A DNA stretch of 33,075 nucleotides, from the NCBI GenBank assembly GCA_013388675.1, contig JACAEW010000117.1:1-33075 (forward strand), written 5' to 3'. The stretch comes from Syntrophaceae bacterium. Its GTDB lineage: Bacteria; Desulfobacterota; SM23-61. Below the pieces are notes generated by a model. That model had not been told where the DNA came from. It was given only the letters and a program-made list of their open reading frames with translations, and made no database searches. This document shows positions 25,219-32,750 of the stretch, piece after piece. The translations under genes were made by a program, and so were the position numbers. Numbering within the stretch: position 1 is the stretch's first letter; each line of letters begins with the position of its first letter.

Positions 25219-25905
25219 ATGGGGTTTCTGAAAATGGGCCGATGGGTCCTCGTTCTGGCTCTGGGGTTGCTGGGTTGCTCCCCATCCCATAAAGTCCTGG
25301 TCCTGTACGACCGTCCCGGGTCCCTGAAATCCGGCGACCGGGTGATTTGGGAAAACCAAACCATCGGATCGGTCGGCGAATTTCAGGCCAACCCGTCGGG
25401 CAAGACCGTCGTTCCGCTCCGGGTTAAACCCGATTTTCGCCAAGCCCTGACGGATCAAAGCCGCTTTCTCATCCAGTCCGACCCGGACCGTCCCGGAAAT
25501 CAGTCCGTCAAAATGATCCTATTGGGGGCCGGAGGAAAGCCCCTTCCCGACGGCGCAGTGGTGGAGGGAAGCACCGCTTTTTCCTATATGATCGAGAAAG
25601 GGTCCCGCGAAGCCCAGTCGCTTCCCGGGCTTTTTCAGGATGGCCTGGACCTTCTGGCCAAAGAGCTCAGTCGTCTTTCCGAAAGGGAATGGCAAAGAGA
25701 GCTGGAGCGCCGGATTGAGGCCTGGACTCGGGAATTGCAAAGGTCGGGAGAGGAGGCCCGCCGTTCCTTTCAAAGAGAAATCCTCCCGAAATTGGAAAAG
25801 GTGGTCCAGGATTTCCTGCGGCGCCTGAAGGAGTTGGGAAGGGAGCTGGAGGGGAAACCGCTCGAAGAAAAACTGGAAAGGCTGAAGAGAACCCTTCAAC
25901 CCTGA
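25219..25905 (+). CDS. MCE/MlaD-like lipoprotein with C-terminal coiled coil
   Basis: The 228-residue product has a lipoprotein signal peptide (GRWVLVLALGLLGC) with lipidated Cys20. Residues about 25-110 resemble an MCE domain: VLVLYDRPGSLKSGDRVIW, then ENQTIGSVGEF, and a later TDQSRFLI. The C-terminal 100 residues are highly charged and predicted coiled coil (KELSRLSEREWQRELERRI, EKLERLKRTLQP). MCE proteins carry lipids between membranes, usually with MlaE/MlaF partners, none of which is nearby. The ATG is chosen for the signal peptide and AAGGGGA upstream. It follows the hydrolase on the same strand after 70 bp. The MCE assignment is by pattern only. Confidence 0.65.
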   Translation: MGFLKMGRWVLVLALGLLGCSPSHKVLVLYDRPGSLKSGDRVIWENQTIGSVGEFQANPSGKTVVPLRVKPDFRQALTDQSRFLIQSDPDRPGNQSVKMILLGAGGKPLPDGAVVEGSTAFSYMIEKGSREAQSLPGLFQDGLDLLAKELSRLSEREWQRELERRIEAWTRELQRSGEEARRSFQREILPKLEKVVQDFLRRLKELGRELEGKPLEEKLERLKRTLQP

Positions 25906-26017
25906 TTCTTCCTACCTCCTCCAGAGAAAGAAATCCCTCTCTTCAGGAGCGAGTCGTTAGGGGAGTTTTCAAGGAACCATCCTGCTTGGGATTGGATTCT
26001 TTCGGAACCCTTCGCGC

Positions 26018-27058
26018 TCAGGAGAATTGCGGGAAGGTCAATACTTCTTGAATCCTGGGAGCATCGCAGAAAAGCATCGCCAGGCGGTCCACCCCCAGAG
26101 CGATTCCGGCGCATGGGGGCATGCGGGAAAGAGCCTCGAGAAGTTCCTCATCGATGGGATAGAGGGGTTTTGCGAGGACCGCTCGGAGCCGCTGCTCCGA
26201 TTCAAAGCGCTTGCGCTGTTCAACCGGGTCGATCAGCTCGGAAAAGGCGTTGGCCAATTCCAGCCCGGCAATGTATAGCTCAAACCGTTCGGCCCACAGG
26301 GGGTTGTCCGCCCGTACGCGGGCCAAGGCGGCCATGCTGGGGGGATAATCGTAGAGAATCGTGGCTTTGGGGCTTCCCAACCGGGGCTCCACCGCCTCCA
26401 AAAAAACTTTAAAAAATACCTCATCAAAGGAGTAATAACCGCCCGGGTCGAAACGGAATCCCTTGGCCTTCGCCTCTGCAAGGAGGGACGGTCCGTCGCC
26501 ATTCCTCTCGATATCGACCTTGCCGTAGAGCCGCATGGCTTCAGCCACCCCCAGGCGCTCCGCCGGGGGAGCCAGGTCGATTTTTTTCCCCTGGTAGGTC
26601 AGTTCCGATCCCCTCAAAATTTTCCGGGATAGATAATCGAGCAGGCCTTCGCAATCCTCCATGATCTTCCGGTAATCCGCATGGGCGCGATACCATTCGA
26701 GCAGGGTGAACTCGATCTGATGGGTTGGGCTCACCTCTTCGTCCCGAAAGACCCGGCAAACCTGGAAAATCTTATCCCACCCCTGGGCCAGAAGCTTTTT
26801 CATGGAGTACTCGGGGGAAGTATGCAGATACATCTTGCTGGGGCCTTTCCCGGGGGAGTGGAGGAAGACTTCCGGGGCCAAGAGATGGGGCTCCATCCCG
26901 GGAGAAGGGACGAGATAGGGGGTTTCCACCTCCACAAACCCGTCCCGCAGAAAAAATTCCCGGATCTCTTGGATCATCTTCCCCCGCAGGATCAGGTTCT
27001 TCCTTCGCTTTTCATCCATCGGGATCGGAATGGGATTTTTATGTTGAAAGGTTCTCAT
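26018..27058 (-). CDS. epmA: EF-P lysine lysyltransferase EpmA (GenX/PoxA)
   Basis: The 346-residue protein is a class II lysyl-tRNA-synthetase catalytic core without the anticodon-binding OB domain. It contains motif 2 (VCRVFRDEEVSPTHQIEFTL with LEWY after it) and motif 3 (GIALGVDRLAMLF). The N-terminus enters directly at the catalytic domain (KRRKNLILRGKMIQEIREFF). That matches EpmA, which attaches (R)-beta-lysine to elongation factor P to relieve ribosome stalling at polyproline. EpmB and efp are not in the window. It is downstream of the ferritin-like gene on the same strand. Confidence 0.88.
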   Translation of the reverse strand: MRTFQHKNPIPIPMDEKRRKNLILRGKMIQEIREFFLRDGFVEVETPYLVPSPGMEPHLLAPEVFLHSPGKGPSKMYLHTSPEYSMKKLLAQGWDKIFQVCRVFRDEEVSPTHQIEFTLLEWYRAHADYRKIMEDCEGLLDYLSRKILRGSELTYQGKKIDLAPPAERLGVAEAMRLYGKVDIERNGDGPSLLAEAKAKGFRFDPGGYYSFDEVFFKVFLEAVEPRLGSPKATILYDYPPSMAALARVRADNPLWAERFELYIAGLELANAFSELIDPVEQRKRFESEQRLRAVLAKPLYPIDEELLEALSRMPPCAGIALGVDRLAMLFCDAPRIQEVLTFPQFS

Positions 27059-27154
27059 CCGGAAGGCTTGGCCACGGATGGAATGGACTTTCTCCCTTAT
27101 CCCCCTTATTTTCTCTCCCCGCGAAGAGAGGATGAGGGAGTGCTGAAATCGCGC

Positions 27155-27685
27155 CTAAGCCCCGTCGATGGTGTGTCGTTCCTTGACCCGAAACCATCCG
27201 GCGGGGTCCTGGAAATATTCCAGGGTGTCCTGGAGGGAAAGGCGGTGTTCCCTTTCAATAAAAGCTAAGAATTCATAGAACTTCTTTTCCATGGGGTTTT
27301 CCACGTTTTTCGCCAGATCGGCGTAGAACTTTTCCCCCTTGGTCTCGAAGTCGATGGCGATTTTGACCGCATCCAGGTCATCCGTATCGGCCTTGGAGGA
27401 GGTATCCACGGAATCCACCACTTTTTGAACGACCTTTTTAACCTCCGTTCCTTTCACCTGGATGGGAACGGTTTCCGGCCATTTTCCCTCCTGGATCAAC
27501 CGCTTGTGAACATTCAGGATTCGGTTGTAATGCTCATCTTCGTCGCTGGCGATGGTGGCGAACATCGATTTCCCCATGGGGTGGGTCGTCCGCTGGCTGT
27601 GCTTCAGATAAAAATCCCTCTCCCGGGCCTCGTTATTCAGGGCGATTTCCAAGGCCTTGATCCTTTCTTCCGTTTTGGAACCCAT
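27155..27685 (-). CDS. Rubrerythrin/ferritin-like diiron protein
   Basis: The 176-residue protein has the two-part ferritin-like pattern. The first half carries EARERDFYLKHS and SDEDEHYNRIL; the second carries FETKGEKFYADLAKN and FIEREHRLSL. ExxH-type glutamate and histidine ligands therefore recur in both halves. No rubredoxin CxxC domain follows, so it is not a full rubrerythrin. Such proteins handle peroxide or iron in anaerobes. It has a strong AGGAGG site and its own predicted promoter. The exact function (peroxidase, iron storage) is not readable. Confidence 0.82.
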   Translation of the reverse strand: MGSKTEERIKALEIALNNEARERDFYLKHSQRTTHPMGKSMFATIASDEDEHYNRILNVHKRLIQEGKWPETVPIQVKGTEVKKVVQKVVDSVDTSSKADTDDLDAVKIAIDFETKGEKFYADLAKNVENPMEKKFYEFLAFIEREHRLSLQDTLEYFQDPAGWFRVKERHTIDGA

Positions 27686-27756
27686 CTTTTTCCTCCTGGT
27701 TTTTTTCTCGCACCGGTTGGGGAAAATTCAGCCGTCGTGAACCAGTGACACAAAAC

Positions 27757-27784
27757 ATTATACTCGAGGGACCTTCAAAAACAA
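27757..27784 (-). promoter_or_regulatory. Predicted promoter of the ferritin-like gene
   Basis: On the minus strand TTGTTT (27779-27784) is followed after 16 bases by a consensus TATAAT (27757-27762). It lies between the stop of the Cys-rich gene and the ferritin-like gene. Confidence 0.55.
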
Positions 27785-27817
27785 AATTTTTTTCGCCCGA
27801 TCGAACCCTTTTGGGCT

Positions 27818-28669
27818 TTACCCCTCATACGCCGTCAAGAAGTTGACTATCTTACCTTCGATGATGGATTCAGCCACGAGAATATCCTCCGGGGTTTGAA
27901 ATTCGGATTCCAGGGTGAGAAGGATTTTATCGAACCGGGATGGCTGAATCTGCCAACGTTTTCCGTATTCGATGCGGGCGATTTGATATTCCGAATGGGA
28001 AAAGTAGTATTTCCCCAAACGGCCTTGACCGGAGGAGAACTGCCAGGTTTCCTTTAAAAAGAAAAACTCTCGAAGGGCATCGCGGACTTTTCGATTTTTA
28101 AGCCCTTCTTCCTTAAGGCTGTCTCCCAGGCGGGTTTCTACTTGGTGAAAAAATTCTTTGACCAAATCAATGTCCGTTATGACCAGCCCATAGAGATACC
28201 AGTCATCGATCGATAGCCGAACAGAGGCTCGTTCCGCCTTCGTCAGCTGGGTGTAGCTGGGGCAATAGTGGGCCGAGCAGGTCTCCTTTCCGTAAAAACA
28301 ATGATCCCGCAAGTCCCGCCCATCGTTAACCGAAGGGTGGAGCAAGCACCCTACCCTTTTCTTCTTTTCATCCAGGAACCCCAGGAATTCGCAGTTGTAG
28401 ATCGTCTCCAGAAGTTTTGGATTGGGAGGGGGCGCTTCGTCCGCATAGGCTTTCCGGAATTGATCCGGATTCCGGCCCAGGGAAAAGAAAAGGCTTGTGC
28501 TTCTCTCCAGCAAAGGGATCAGAACTGGCCGTGAGTGATTCTGCCAGTTATAAAGGCCGCAGCAGGCCCCGCAGGACTTCGATGGGTCCGGCTGGCAGAG
28601 AGAGCCGTCGATTGCGGATTTCGGATCGAAGATTTCGGATTGAAGAGCCGTAGAATTCCGCCCGGTCAT
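27818..28669 (-). CDS. Cysteine-rich protein with YkgJ-like CxxCC motif, unknown function
   Basis: The 283-residue protein has nine cysteines in its first half: C25, C33/C36/C37 (SCGACCG), C93 (NCEF), C108 (VGCLLHP), C124, C131 and C136. The order CxxCC ... C-x-L-P/H resembles the zinc/iron-chelating YkgJ-type family, though the protein is longer. The second half is helical and cysteine-free. Its ATG overlaps the stop of the preceding DUF362 gene (TGATG), so the two are translationally coupled. Residues about 8-22 are encoded by a dispersed repeat, so the true functional N-terminus may begin near C25. No other start codon exists between. Confidence 0.75.
   Translation of the reverse strand: MTGRNSTALQSEIFDPKSAIDGSLCQPDPSKSCGACCGLYNWQNHSRPVLIPLLERSTSLFFSLGRNPDQFRKAYADEAPPPNPKLLETIYNCEFLGFLDEKKKRVGCLLHPSVNDGRDLRDHCFYGKETCSAHYCPSYTQLTKAERASVRLSIDDWYLYGLVITDIDLVKEFFHQVETRLGDSLKEEGLKNRKVRDALREFFFLKETWQFSSGQGRLGKYYFSHSEYQIARIEYGKRWQIQPSRFDKILLTLESEFQTPEDILVAESIIEGKIVNFLTAYEG
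28611..28642. repeat. Dispersed repeat read in frame near a gene start, copy 7
   Basis: ATTGCGGATTTCGGATCGAA and GATTTCGGATT occur here on the plus strand. On the minus strand they encode QSEIFDPKSAI of the Cys-rich protein, downstream of its coupled ATG. Confidence 0.6.
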
Positions 28670-29658
28670 CAGCCTTGATTCAAGATCGCCGCCACCCGGT
28701 CGCAATATTCCCGGCTTTTCGAATCAGCGGCAACCAGTTCGATCCCGTTGGGGGAAGATGCCCCCAGGCCGAGGTCCACCGCCCGGGCGATCTGTTCCTG
28801 CTCGAAAATTTTTCGGTTCATGATCTGGTCGTTGGCCCCCAGGTGTTTGAGGAGAGCTACTCCCACGGCATCTACCGCCACCCGGTCGGAGGAGGCCCAG
28901 AAAACATTTCCCTGCGCCCTTTTCCCGGTTGCCGGTCCCCCGTCCACGAAAGCTTCGATCCCGTCCATGATTACCAGGTTGGGCTTGAAAGGCTCGTTGA
29001 TCTCGGCGATCATCTTCCGCTGGTGCGGCGACCCGTGGAGCTGGCGCATGTATTCGAACCCCTGCCGGGAGGTAGGGACTACTCCCACATGGAGCTTGAG
29101 GGAAAGGGTGAAGACTCCCCCATACTGGTGGGTCTTCAGGCAGCCAGTCGAGATGAGAAATTCCGATTCCAGGACCGGGCGGGCAATCCGGAACCCGTCG
29201 GGCCAATGACTCCCCTTGGGTTTGAACTCCACCCAATCCTTTTCCTTCAAATCGTCAAAGTTGGTGACCTTTACCCCCAGCTTCTCCAGAAGGGGAAGGA
29301 TTCCTTTCTTTTCCATGACATCAAGGGTTGGCGGATAGCTTCGATCGCCGACGTTAACGGATTGGGCGCCCAATTTCCAGACTTCCTCCACAATGGCAAC
29401 CAATGCGTCGTTGTGGGTGGACCCCGGCGTGGGATCGGCGGTGTTGAAGTTCGGCTTGATAAGAACTTTTTTCCCTTTAATCGATTGGGCCTTCAAGGCC
29501 TTAAAGATTCCCTTGATTCCTTTTTTCCGGTCATCGGTCTCCCATAAGATTACCCGACTTTTCTGGCTGGTCATCCCCCATCCTCCCTTCGTTCCCCATA
29601 CGGAGGCCCCCGAGGCTAGCGCTGAATATCTCAAAAAGTCCCGTCGGCTGAATTCCAT
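28669..29658 (-). CDS. Tat-exported DUF362 protein
   Basis: The 329-residue protein opens with a twin-arginine signal (EFSRRDFLRYSALASG), implying export in a folded state, usually with a bound cofactor. The mature part has the DUF362 pattern: KKVLIKPNFN, STHNDALVAIVEEV, GVKVTNFDDL, LISTGCLKTH, LSLKLHVGVV and VIMDGIEAFVDGGPATGK. No ferredoxin cysteines follow, unlike some DUF362 proteins. DUF362 function is not established. The ATG was preferred over a TTG three codons upstream because of signal-peptide length. The Cys-rich gene is coupled through TGATG. Confidence 0.85.
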   Translation of the reverse strand: MEFSRRDFLRYSALASGASVWGTKGGWGMTSQKSRVILWETDDRKKGIKGIFKALKAQSIKGKKVLIKPNFNTADPTPGSTHNDALVAIVEEVWKLGAQSVNVGDRSYPPTLDVMEKKGILPLLEKLGVKVTNFDDLKEKDWVEFKPKGSHWPDGFRIARPVLESEFLISTGCLKTHQYGGVFTLSLKLHVGVVPTSRQGFEYMRQLHGSPHQRKMIAEINEPFKPNLVIMDGIEAFVDGGPATGKRAQGNVFWASSDRVAVDAVGVALLKHLGANDQIMNRKIFEQEQIARAVDLGLGASSPNGIELVAADSKSREYCDRVAAILNQG

Positions 29659-29697
29659 TTTTCGCAAGCTCCGTTCGCTTTCAACTCTCCTTTTATT

Positions 29698-29703
29698 ATT
29701 ATA
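29698..29703 (-). promoter_or_regulatory. Consensus -10 box upstream of the DUF362 gene
   Basis: TATAAT on the minus strand, about 40 bases before the ATG. The corresponding -35 region (TTCCAT at 17-base spacing) is weak. Confidence 0.4.
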
Positions 29704-29780
29704 CCCCGCGGTACCAAATAATGGAAAGAAACAAGAAAAAAGATGACTTTTTAGCTATTTAAAAAGGCTTTCCCAAAAAA

Positions 29781-29881
29781 CCCTCCGGTCCTCCCTTTTT
29801 CAAAGAGAGGAGAGCTTTTTTGATTGCTTTATTGGAATCAAAGCGAAAATCCCCCTTTGAAAAAGGGGGATCAAGGGGGAT
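29781..29881. repeat. Inverted pair of CCCCCTTTGAAAAAGGGGGATC-type repeats
   Basis: CTCCCTTTTTCAAAGAGAGG (about 29791-29810) is a degenerate inverted copy of CCCCCTTTGAAAAAGGGGG (29851-29869) with its flank TCAAGGGGGA. Each copy is itself nearly palindromic. The pair brackets the TTG start of the zinc-finger gene, and the right copy is read in frame. Confidence 0.6.
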
Positions 29882-30912
29882 TTCTAGGATTCCTCACATA
29901 TGGGGAACTCTTTTCTCATTTGGCTAAACAGTTACAAAAAAAGGGAATTGTTCCAAAAAAGAAGTTCGGGTATATTCATTTGGAAGAAGACGGCAAGAAA
30001 CTTCAACACGAGGATGAAATGACTCAGGTCACGGTTTTTCGGAAAGACTGCGACGAATGCGGCCGCAGTTTCTCGGCCCGGGATCGAAAAGAGAGGTTCT
30101 GTCCCAAGTGCGTCGGAAAAGTAAAGGCAAGGGAGGAGCTGGCCAGAAAAGCCCGAGAAAAAAAACCTCCCCCCACTCCCCCTGCGCCCAAGCCGGCCGA
30201 GCAAGAGCCCCAAGTGTTGACCGGGGAGGTCAAGGATCGGGTGATAAAAGAATATGAAACTTACCGGGATCGGCCCGACTATCGCCTGAAGAAAATCCAC
30301 CAAGAGATCGCCCGCAAATTGGGGGTCGGGAGGGCGCTGGTGGTTGAAGCGCTCCGGGGAATCGTCCCGAAAAGGGTCTTGACCGCGGAAGAAGAGGCCG
30401 AGGTCATAAAACGCTACCGGGATTATGTGGAGCGGATGGAAAGGCCCTGCGCGGGGAGGCGCAAAACCATCGCCAAAGATTTGGCGATCCCTTTCCGCCT
30501 TGTGGCCTCTGCGGTCCAGAGATGGAAACGAACCCTGCGTCCCGTGGAGGAGCTGACCCGGGAACAACGCTTCCAGATCGAAAAGACCTATTTCCGGCTG
30601 CTGGAGGAAAAAACCCCCCTCAAGGAAATCATAGATGATATCGGATCGAAAAGCAGTCTCAGCCACTGGCAAATTCTCCGGTGGCTGGACTCGATTCACG
30701 ATGGGGAAAAGCTCCTGAAAAATGTCCCGGGGGTTACGGAGGAACAGCAGCGACTCATTATTAGCGGATACTTGGATTACTTGTCTGGTCCCGCCCCCCC
30801 GGGTCCATTTTTACACACGCTGCTTGCCGAAAAGTCGGGAGCCACCTACAAACAGGTACACAAGGTACTGCTTAATTACCGGCTGAATCGGTTGCGGGAT
30901 ATTCAAGGGTAA
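29824..30912 (+). CDS. Zinc-finger protein with four tandem HTH-like repeats, unknown
   Basis: I do not recognise this protein of up to 362 residues. A CxxC-x13-CxxC zinc finger (C76, C79, C93, C96) follows an N-terminal alpha/beta part. A proline/lysine linker (REKKPPPTPPAPKPAEQ) comes next. Then four repeats of about 50 residues (131-180, 185-235, 243-292, 303-352) each open with [LV]T-x-E/Q, have I-x-x-Y or similar, and end in a helix-turn-helix-like IA-x-x-L ... V-x-x-x-L/W pattern. This suggests an extended DNA- or RNA-binding protein. The TTG start at 29824 has GAGGAG upstream, but residues about 9-22 come from a repeat. A later TTG at 29920 is an alternative. Confidence 0.72.
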   Translation: MLYWNQSENPPLKKGDQGGFLGFLTYGELFSHLAKQLQKKGIVPKKKFGYIHLEEDGKKLQHEDEMTQVTVFRKDCDECGRSFSARDRKERFCPKCVGKVKAREELARKAREKKPPPTPPAPKPAEQEPQVLTGEVKDRVIKEYETYRDRPDYRLKKIHQEIARKLGVGRALVVEALRGIVPKRVLTAEEEAEVIKRYRDYVERMERPCAGRRKTIAKDLAIPFRLVASAVQRWKRTLRPVEELTREQRFQIEKTYFRLLEEKTPLKEIIDDIGSKSSLSHWQILRWLDSIHDGEKLLKNVPGVTEEQQRLIISGYLDYLSGPAPPGPFLHTLLAEKSGATYKQVHKVLLNYRLNRLRDIQG

Positions 30913-30928
30913 ATACCCGCCGTTTTTT
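30907..30928 (+). terminator. Weak intrinsic terminator candidate
   Basis: GGGT-AAAT-ACCC is followed by GCCG and six Ts, overlapping the stop codon of the zinc-finger gene. The stem has only four pairs and is offset from the T-tract. Confidence 0.25.
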
Positions 30929-31061
30929 CGGTAGGATCTCGGGACTCAGCTCCGGCTGGTCCCGACGTATCATCTCTGCTCCCCGTCCCCCCCTAGGCCG
31001 CCCGCAACCGGGAGCGATGGATGGATTGGAAATGCGCGGCCAAAGGTAGGAGGCCGTTCCC

Positions 31062-31412
31062 ATGATCAAAATTAAAAGGATTTACGAATCACCCGGGGAG
31101 AAAGATGGGTTCCGCATCCTGGTCGACCGGTTGTGGCCCAGAGGATTGTCAAAGGATACGGCCAAGGTCCACCTCTGGCTCCGGGATATTTCTCCATCCA
31201 ATGAGTTACGGAAATGGTACGGCCACGACCCTGAAAAATGGACCGAGTTCAAGAAGAAGTATTTCCAAGAAATAAAGGAGCGGAAGGAAGAGTTTGACCT
31301 GCTCCTCGAAAAAGCCGGGAGAGGGAACGTTACTCTTCTTTTTTCGTCCCAAGAGAAGAAATTGAATAACGCCGCTGCCCTCAAGGAAATCGTCGAAAGA
31401 AAACTCAGATGA
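31062..31412 (+). CDS. DUF488 (YeaO-like) family protein
   Basis: The 116-residue protein matches the DUF488 pattern: IKRIYE near the start, then RILVDRLWPRGLSKD, LWLRDISPSNELRKWYGHDP, and a C-terminal VTLLFSSQEKKLNNAAAL. These small cytosolic proteins are widespread and have no established function. The ATG follows AGGAGG at a good distance. It precedes the methyltransferase gene by 105 bp on the same strand. Confidence 0.88.
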   Translation: MIKIKRIYESPGEKDGFRILVDRLWPRGLSKDTAKVHLWLRDISPSNELRKWYGHDPEKWTEFKKKYFQEIKERKEEFDLLLEKAGRGNVTLLFSSQEKKLNNAAALKEIVERKLR

Positions 31413-31517
31413 TTTCATATTGCCCCGCACGCTCCTTGTCGGAATAGAAAGGGAAAAATAAGATTGGGGACGGTGAATCCATGAAAAGGAGGGACGAGCG
31501 AGGCCACCCAAACACCC

Positions 31518-32345
31518 ATGTATGATTTAGTGTACGTGTATGAATTCGAGTCGGACTTAAGAGGGTGTACTTCTTTCCTTAAGGAGGGGGAAGACTACAT
31601 CGGGATTTGGAAAGAATCCGGCTATTCTTATCTCTTTTTCAAAAAGGACCAAAAGGAGCTGCTGCGACGGTTTCTGCCCCCCTTCCGTTCGGAAACCGTC
31701 CTGCGCCATGAGGACTGGGAGGCGGGAAATCCGCTGGATATTCTCCACGTGGGACCGTTCACCGTCCATCCGCCCTGGATGATCCCCCGTAAGAATCAAG
31801 GCATTTCCCTGTCCATCGACCCGGGCATGGTTTTTGGCAGCGGAAATCATGCCAGCACCAAAGGATGCCTAATCCTTCTGGAAAAATTATTCCAGGAATT
31901 CGTTCCCCAGAAGGTCCTCGACCTGGGTACCGGCACAGGTGTCCTTTCCATCGCCGCCCTGAAGATGGGCGCCGCGGTCACTTTCAGCCTGGATTACAAC
32001 AACCTGGCTATCGACACCGCCAAAAAAAACCGGAGCCTGAACGAGCTGGAAAGCCGGATGCACCTCTGGCTGGGAGATGCCAGGGACTTTCTTTATATCC
32101 ATGCCGATTTATTGATCGCCAACCTGCACTTCCAGGCCCTCGACGAACTGACCGATCAAGATATTTTTTATTCGAAGCCCTATTACCTCCTCTCGGGCCT
32201 CCTCGGGCATGAGGGGTATCGGCTCCAGGAGAAGCTCGGGGACAGGTTCACCCTCCTCGACCAATACCACGAGAATTTCTGGTTCAGCTTTCTCTACCGG
32301 AATCCCTCGACCTTTCACCTCCTCCGAAAGCCTAAACCCGAATAA
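31518..32345 (+). CDS. PrmA-like class I methyltransferase
   Basis: The 275-residue protein resembles ribosomal protein L11 methyltransferase. It has a FGSGNHASTKGCLILLE motif (PrmA: FGTGxHxTTxLCL) and the SAM-binding VLDLGTGTGVLSIAALKMGA. SLDYNNLAIDTAKKN and LLIANLHFQAL follow, the latter at the PrmA position of ANILxxPL. PrmA trimethylates L11 in the cytosol. The altered LLIANLHF motif and N-terminus leave a different protein substrate possible. AAGGAGG lies about 22 bases before the ATG, further than usual; an in-frame stop just upstream excludes earlier starts. Confidence 0.8.
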   Translation: MYDLVYVYEFESDLRGCTSFLKEGEDYIGIWKESGYSYLFFKKDQKELLRRFLPPFRSETVLRHEDWEAGNPLDILHVGPFTVHPPWMIPRKNQGISLSIDPGMVFGSGNHASTKGCLILLEKLFQEFVPQKVLDLGTGTGVLSIAALKMGAAVTFSLDYNNLAIDTAKKNRSLNELESRMHLWLGDARDFLYIHADLLIANLHFQALDELTDQDIFYSKPYYLLSGLLGHEGYRLQEKLGDRFTLLDQYHENFWFSFLYRNPSTFHLLRKPKPE

Positions 32346-32580
32346 CCGAATCGAATAAGCCTTGACATCATTCTTTCATTTTGATAACTCTCCGCAATCA
32401 TAATAAAGGGTAGAGATGGGTAGTGGCCCTTTAATCTATTGATATTTCCCTTTAGATGTCTCGAAGAGGTAATTCTGACGGCGTTCTTCACTCACAAACG
32501 ACTCGTTTTTAGACAACTTGGATATTTAGCTCTTAAGATTCAAAGAACGGATTATTGGACAATAACGGAGAATGGCTCCT

Positions 32581-32629
32581 ATGGCTGTTCTTCGGGATAA
32601 CCCGGCTCTTAGCACCAAAGAATAGCCAT
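32581..32629. other. Long hairpin with nested inner stem, possible structured RNA
   Basis: ATGGCTGTTCTT (32581-32592) pairs with AAGAATAGCCAT (32618-32629) over 12 positions with one G-U pair. Inside the loop CGGGATAACCCG forms a second small stem. No T-tract follows on either strand, so it is not a normal terminator. Confidence 0.45.
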
Positions 32630-32659
32630 TATTTTGAACCAATTATCAATATATTATAG

Positions 32660-32750
32660 GGCCATGACCTAGAGATGAAGGGATTGCATTTTTAACCAAA
32701 TTGACCCAAAATTCGCACGCGGGTTCGCTAAAGGGTCGGCCACGACCTAG
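32660..32750. repeat. Direct repeat GGCCATGACCTAG / GGCCACGACCTAG
   Basis: Two 13-base copies with a single mismatch lie at 32660-32672 and 32738-32750, 78 bases apart, in the gene-poor end region. Confidence 0.4.
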
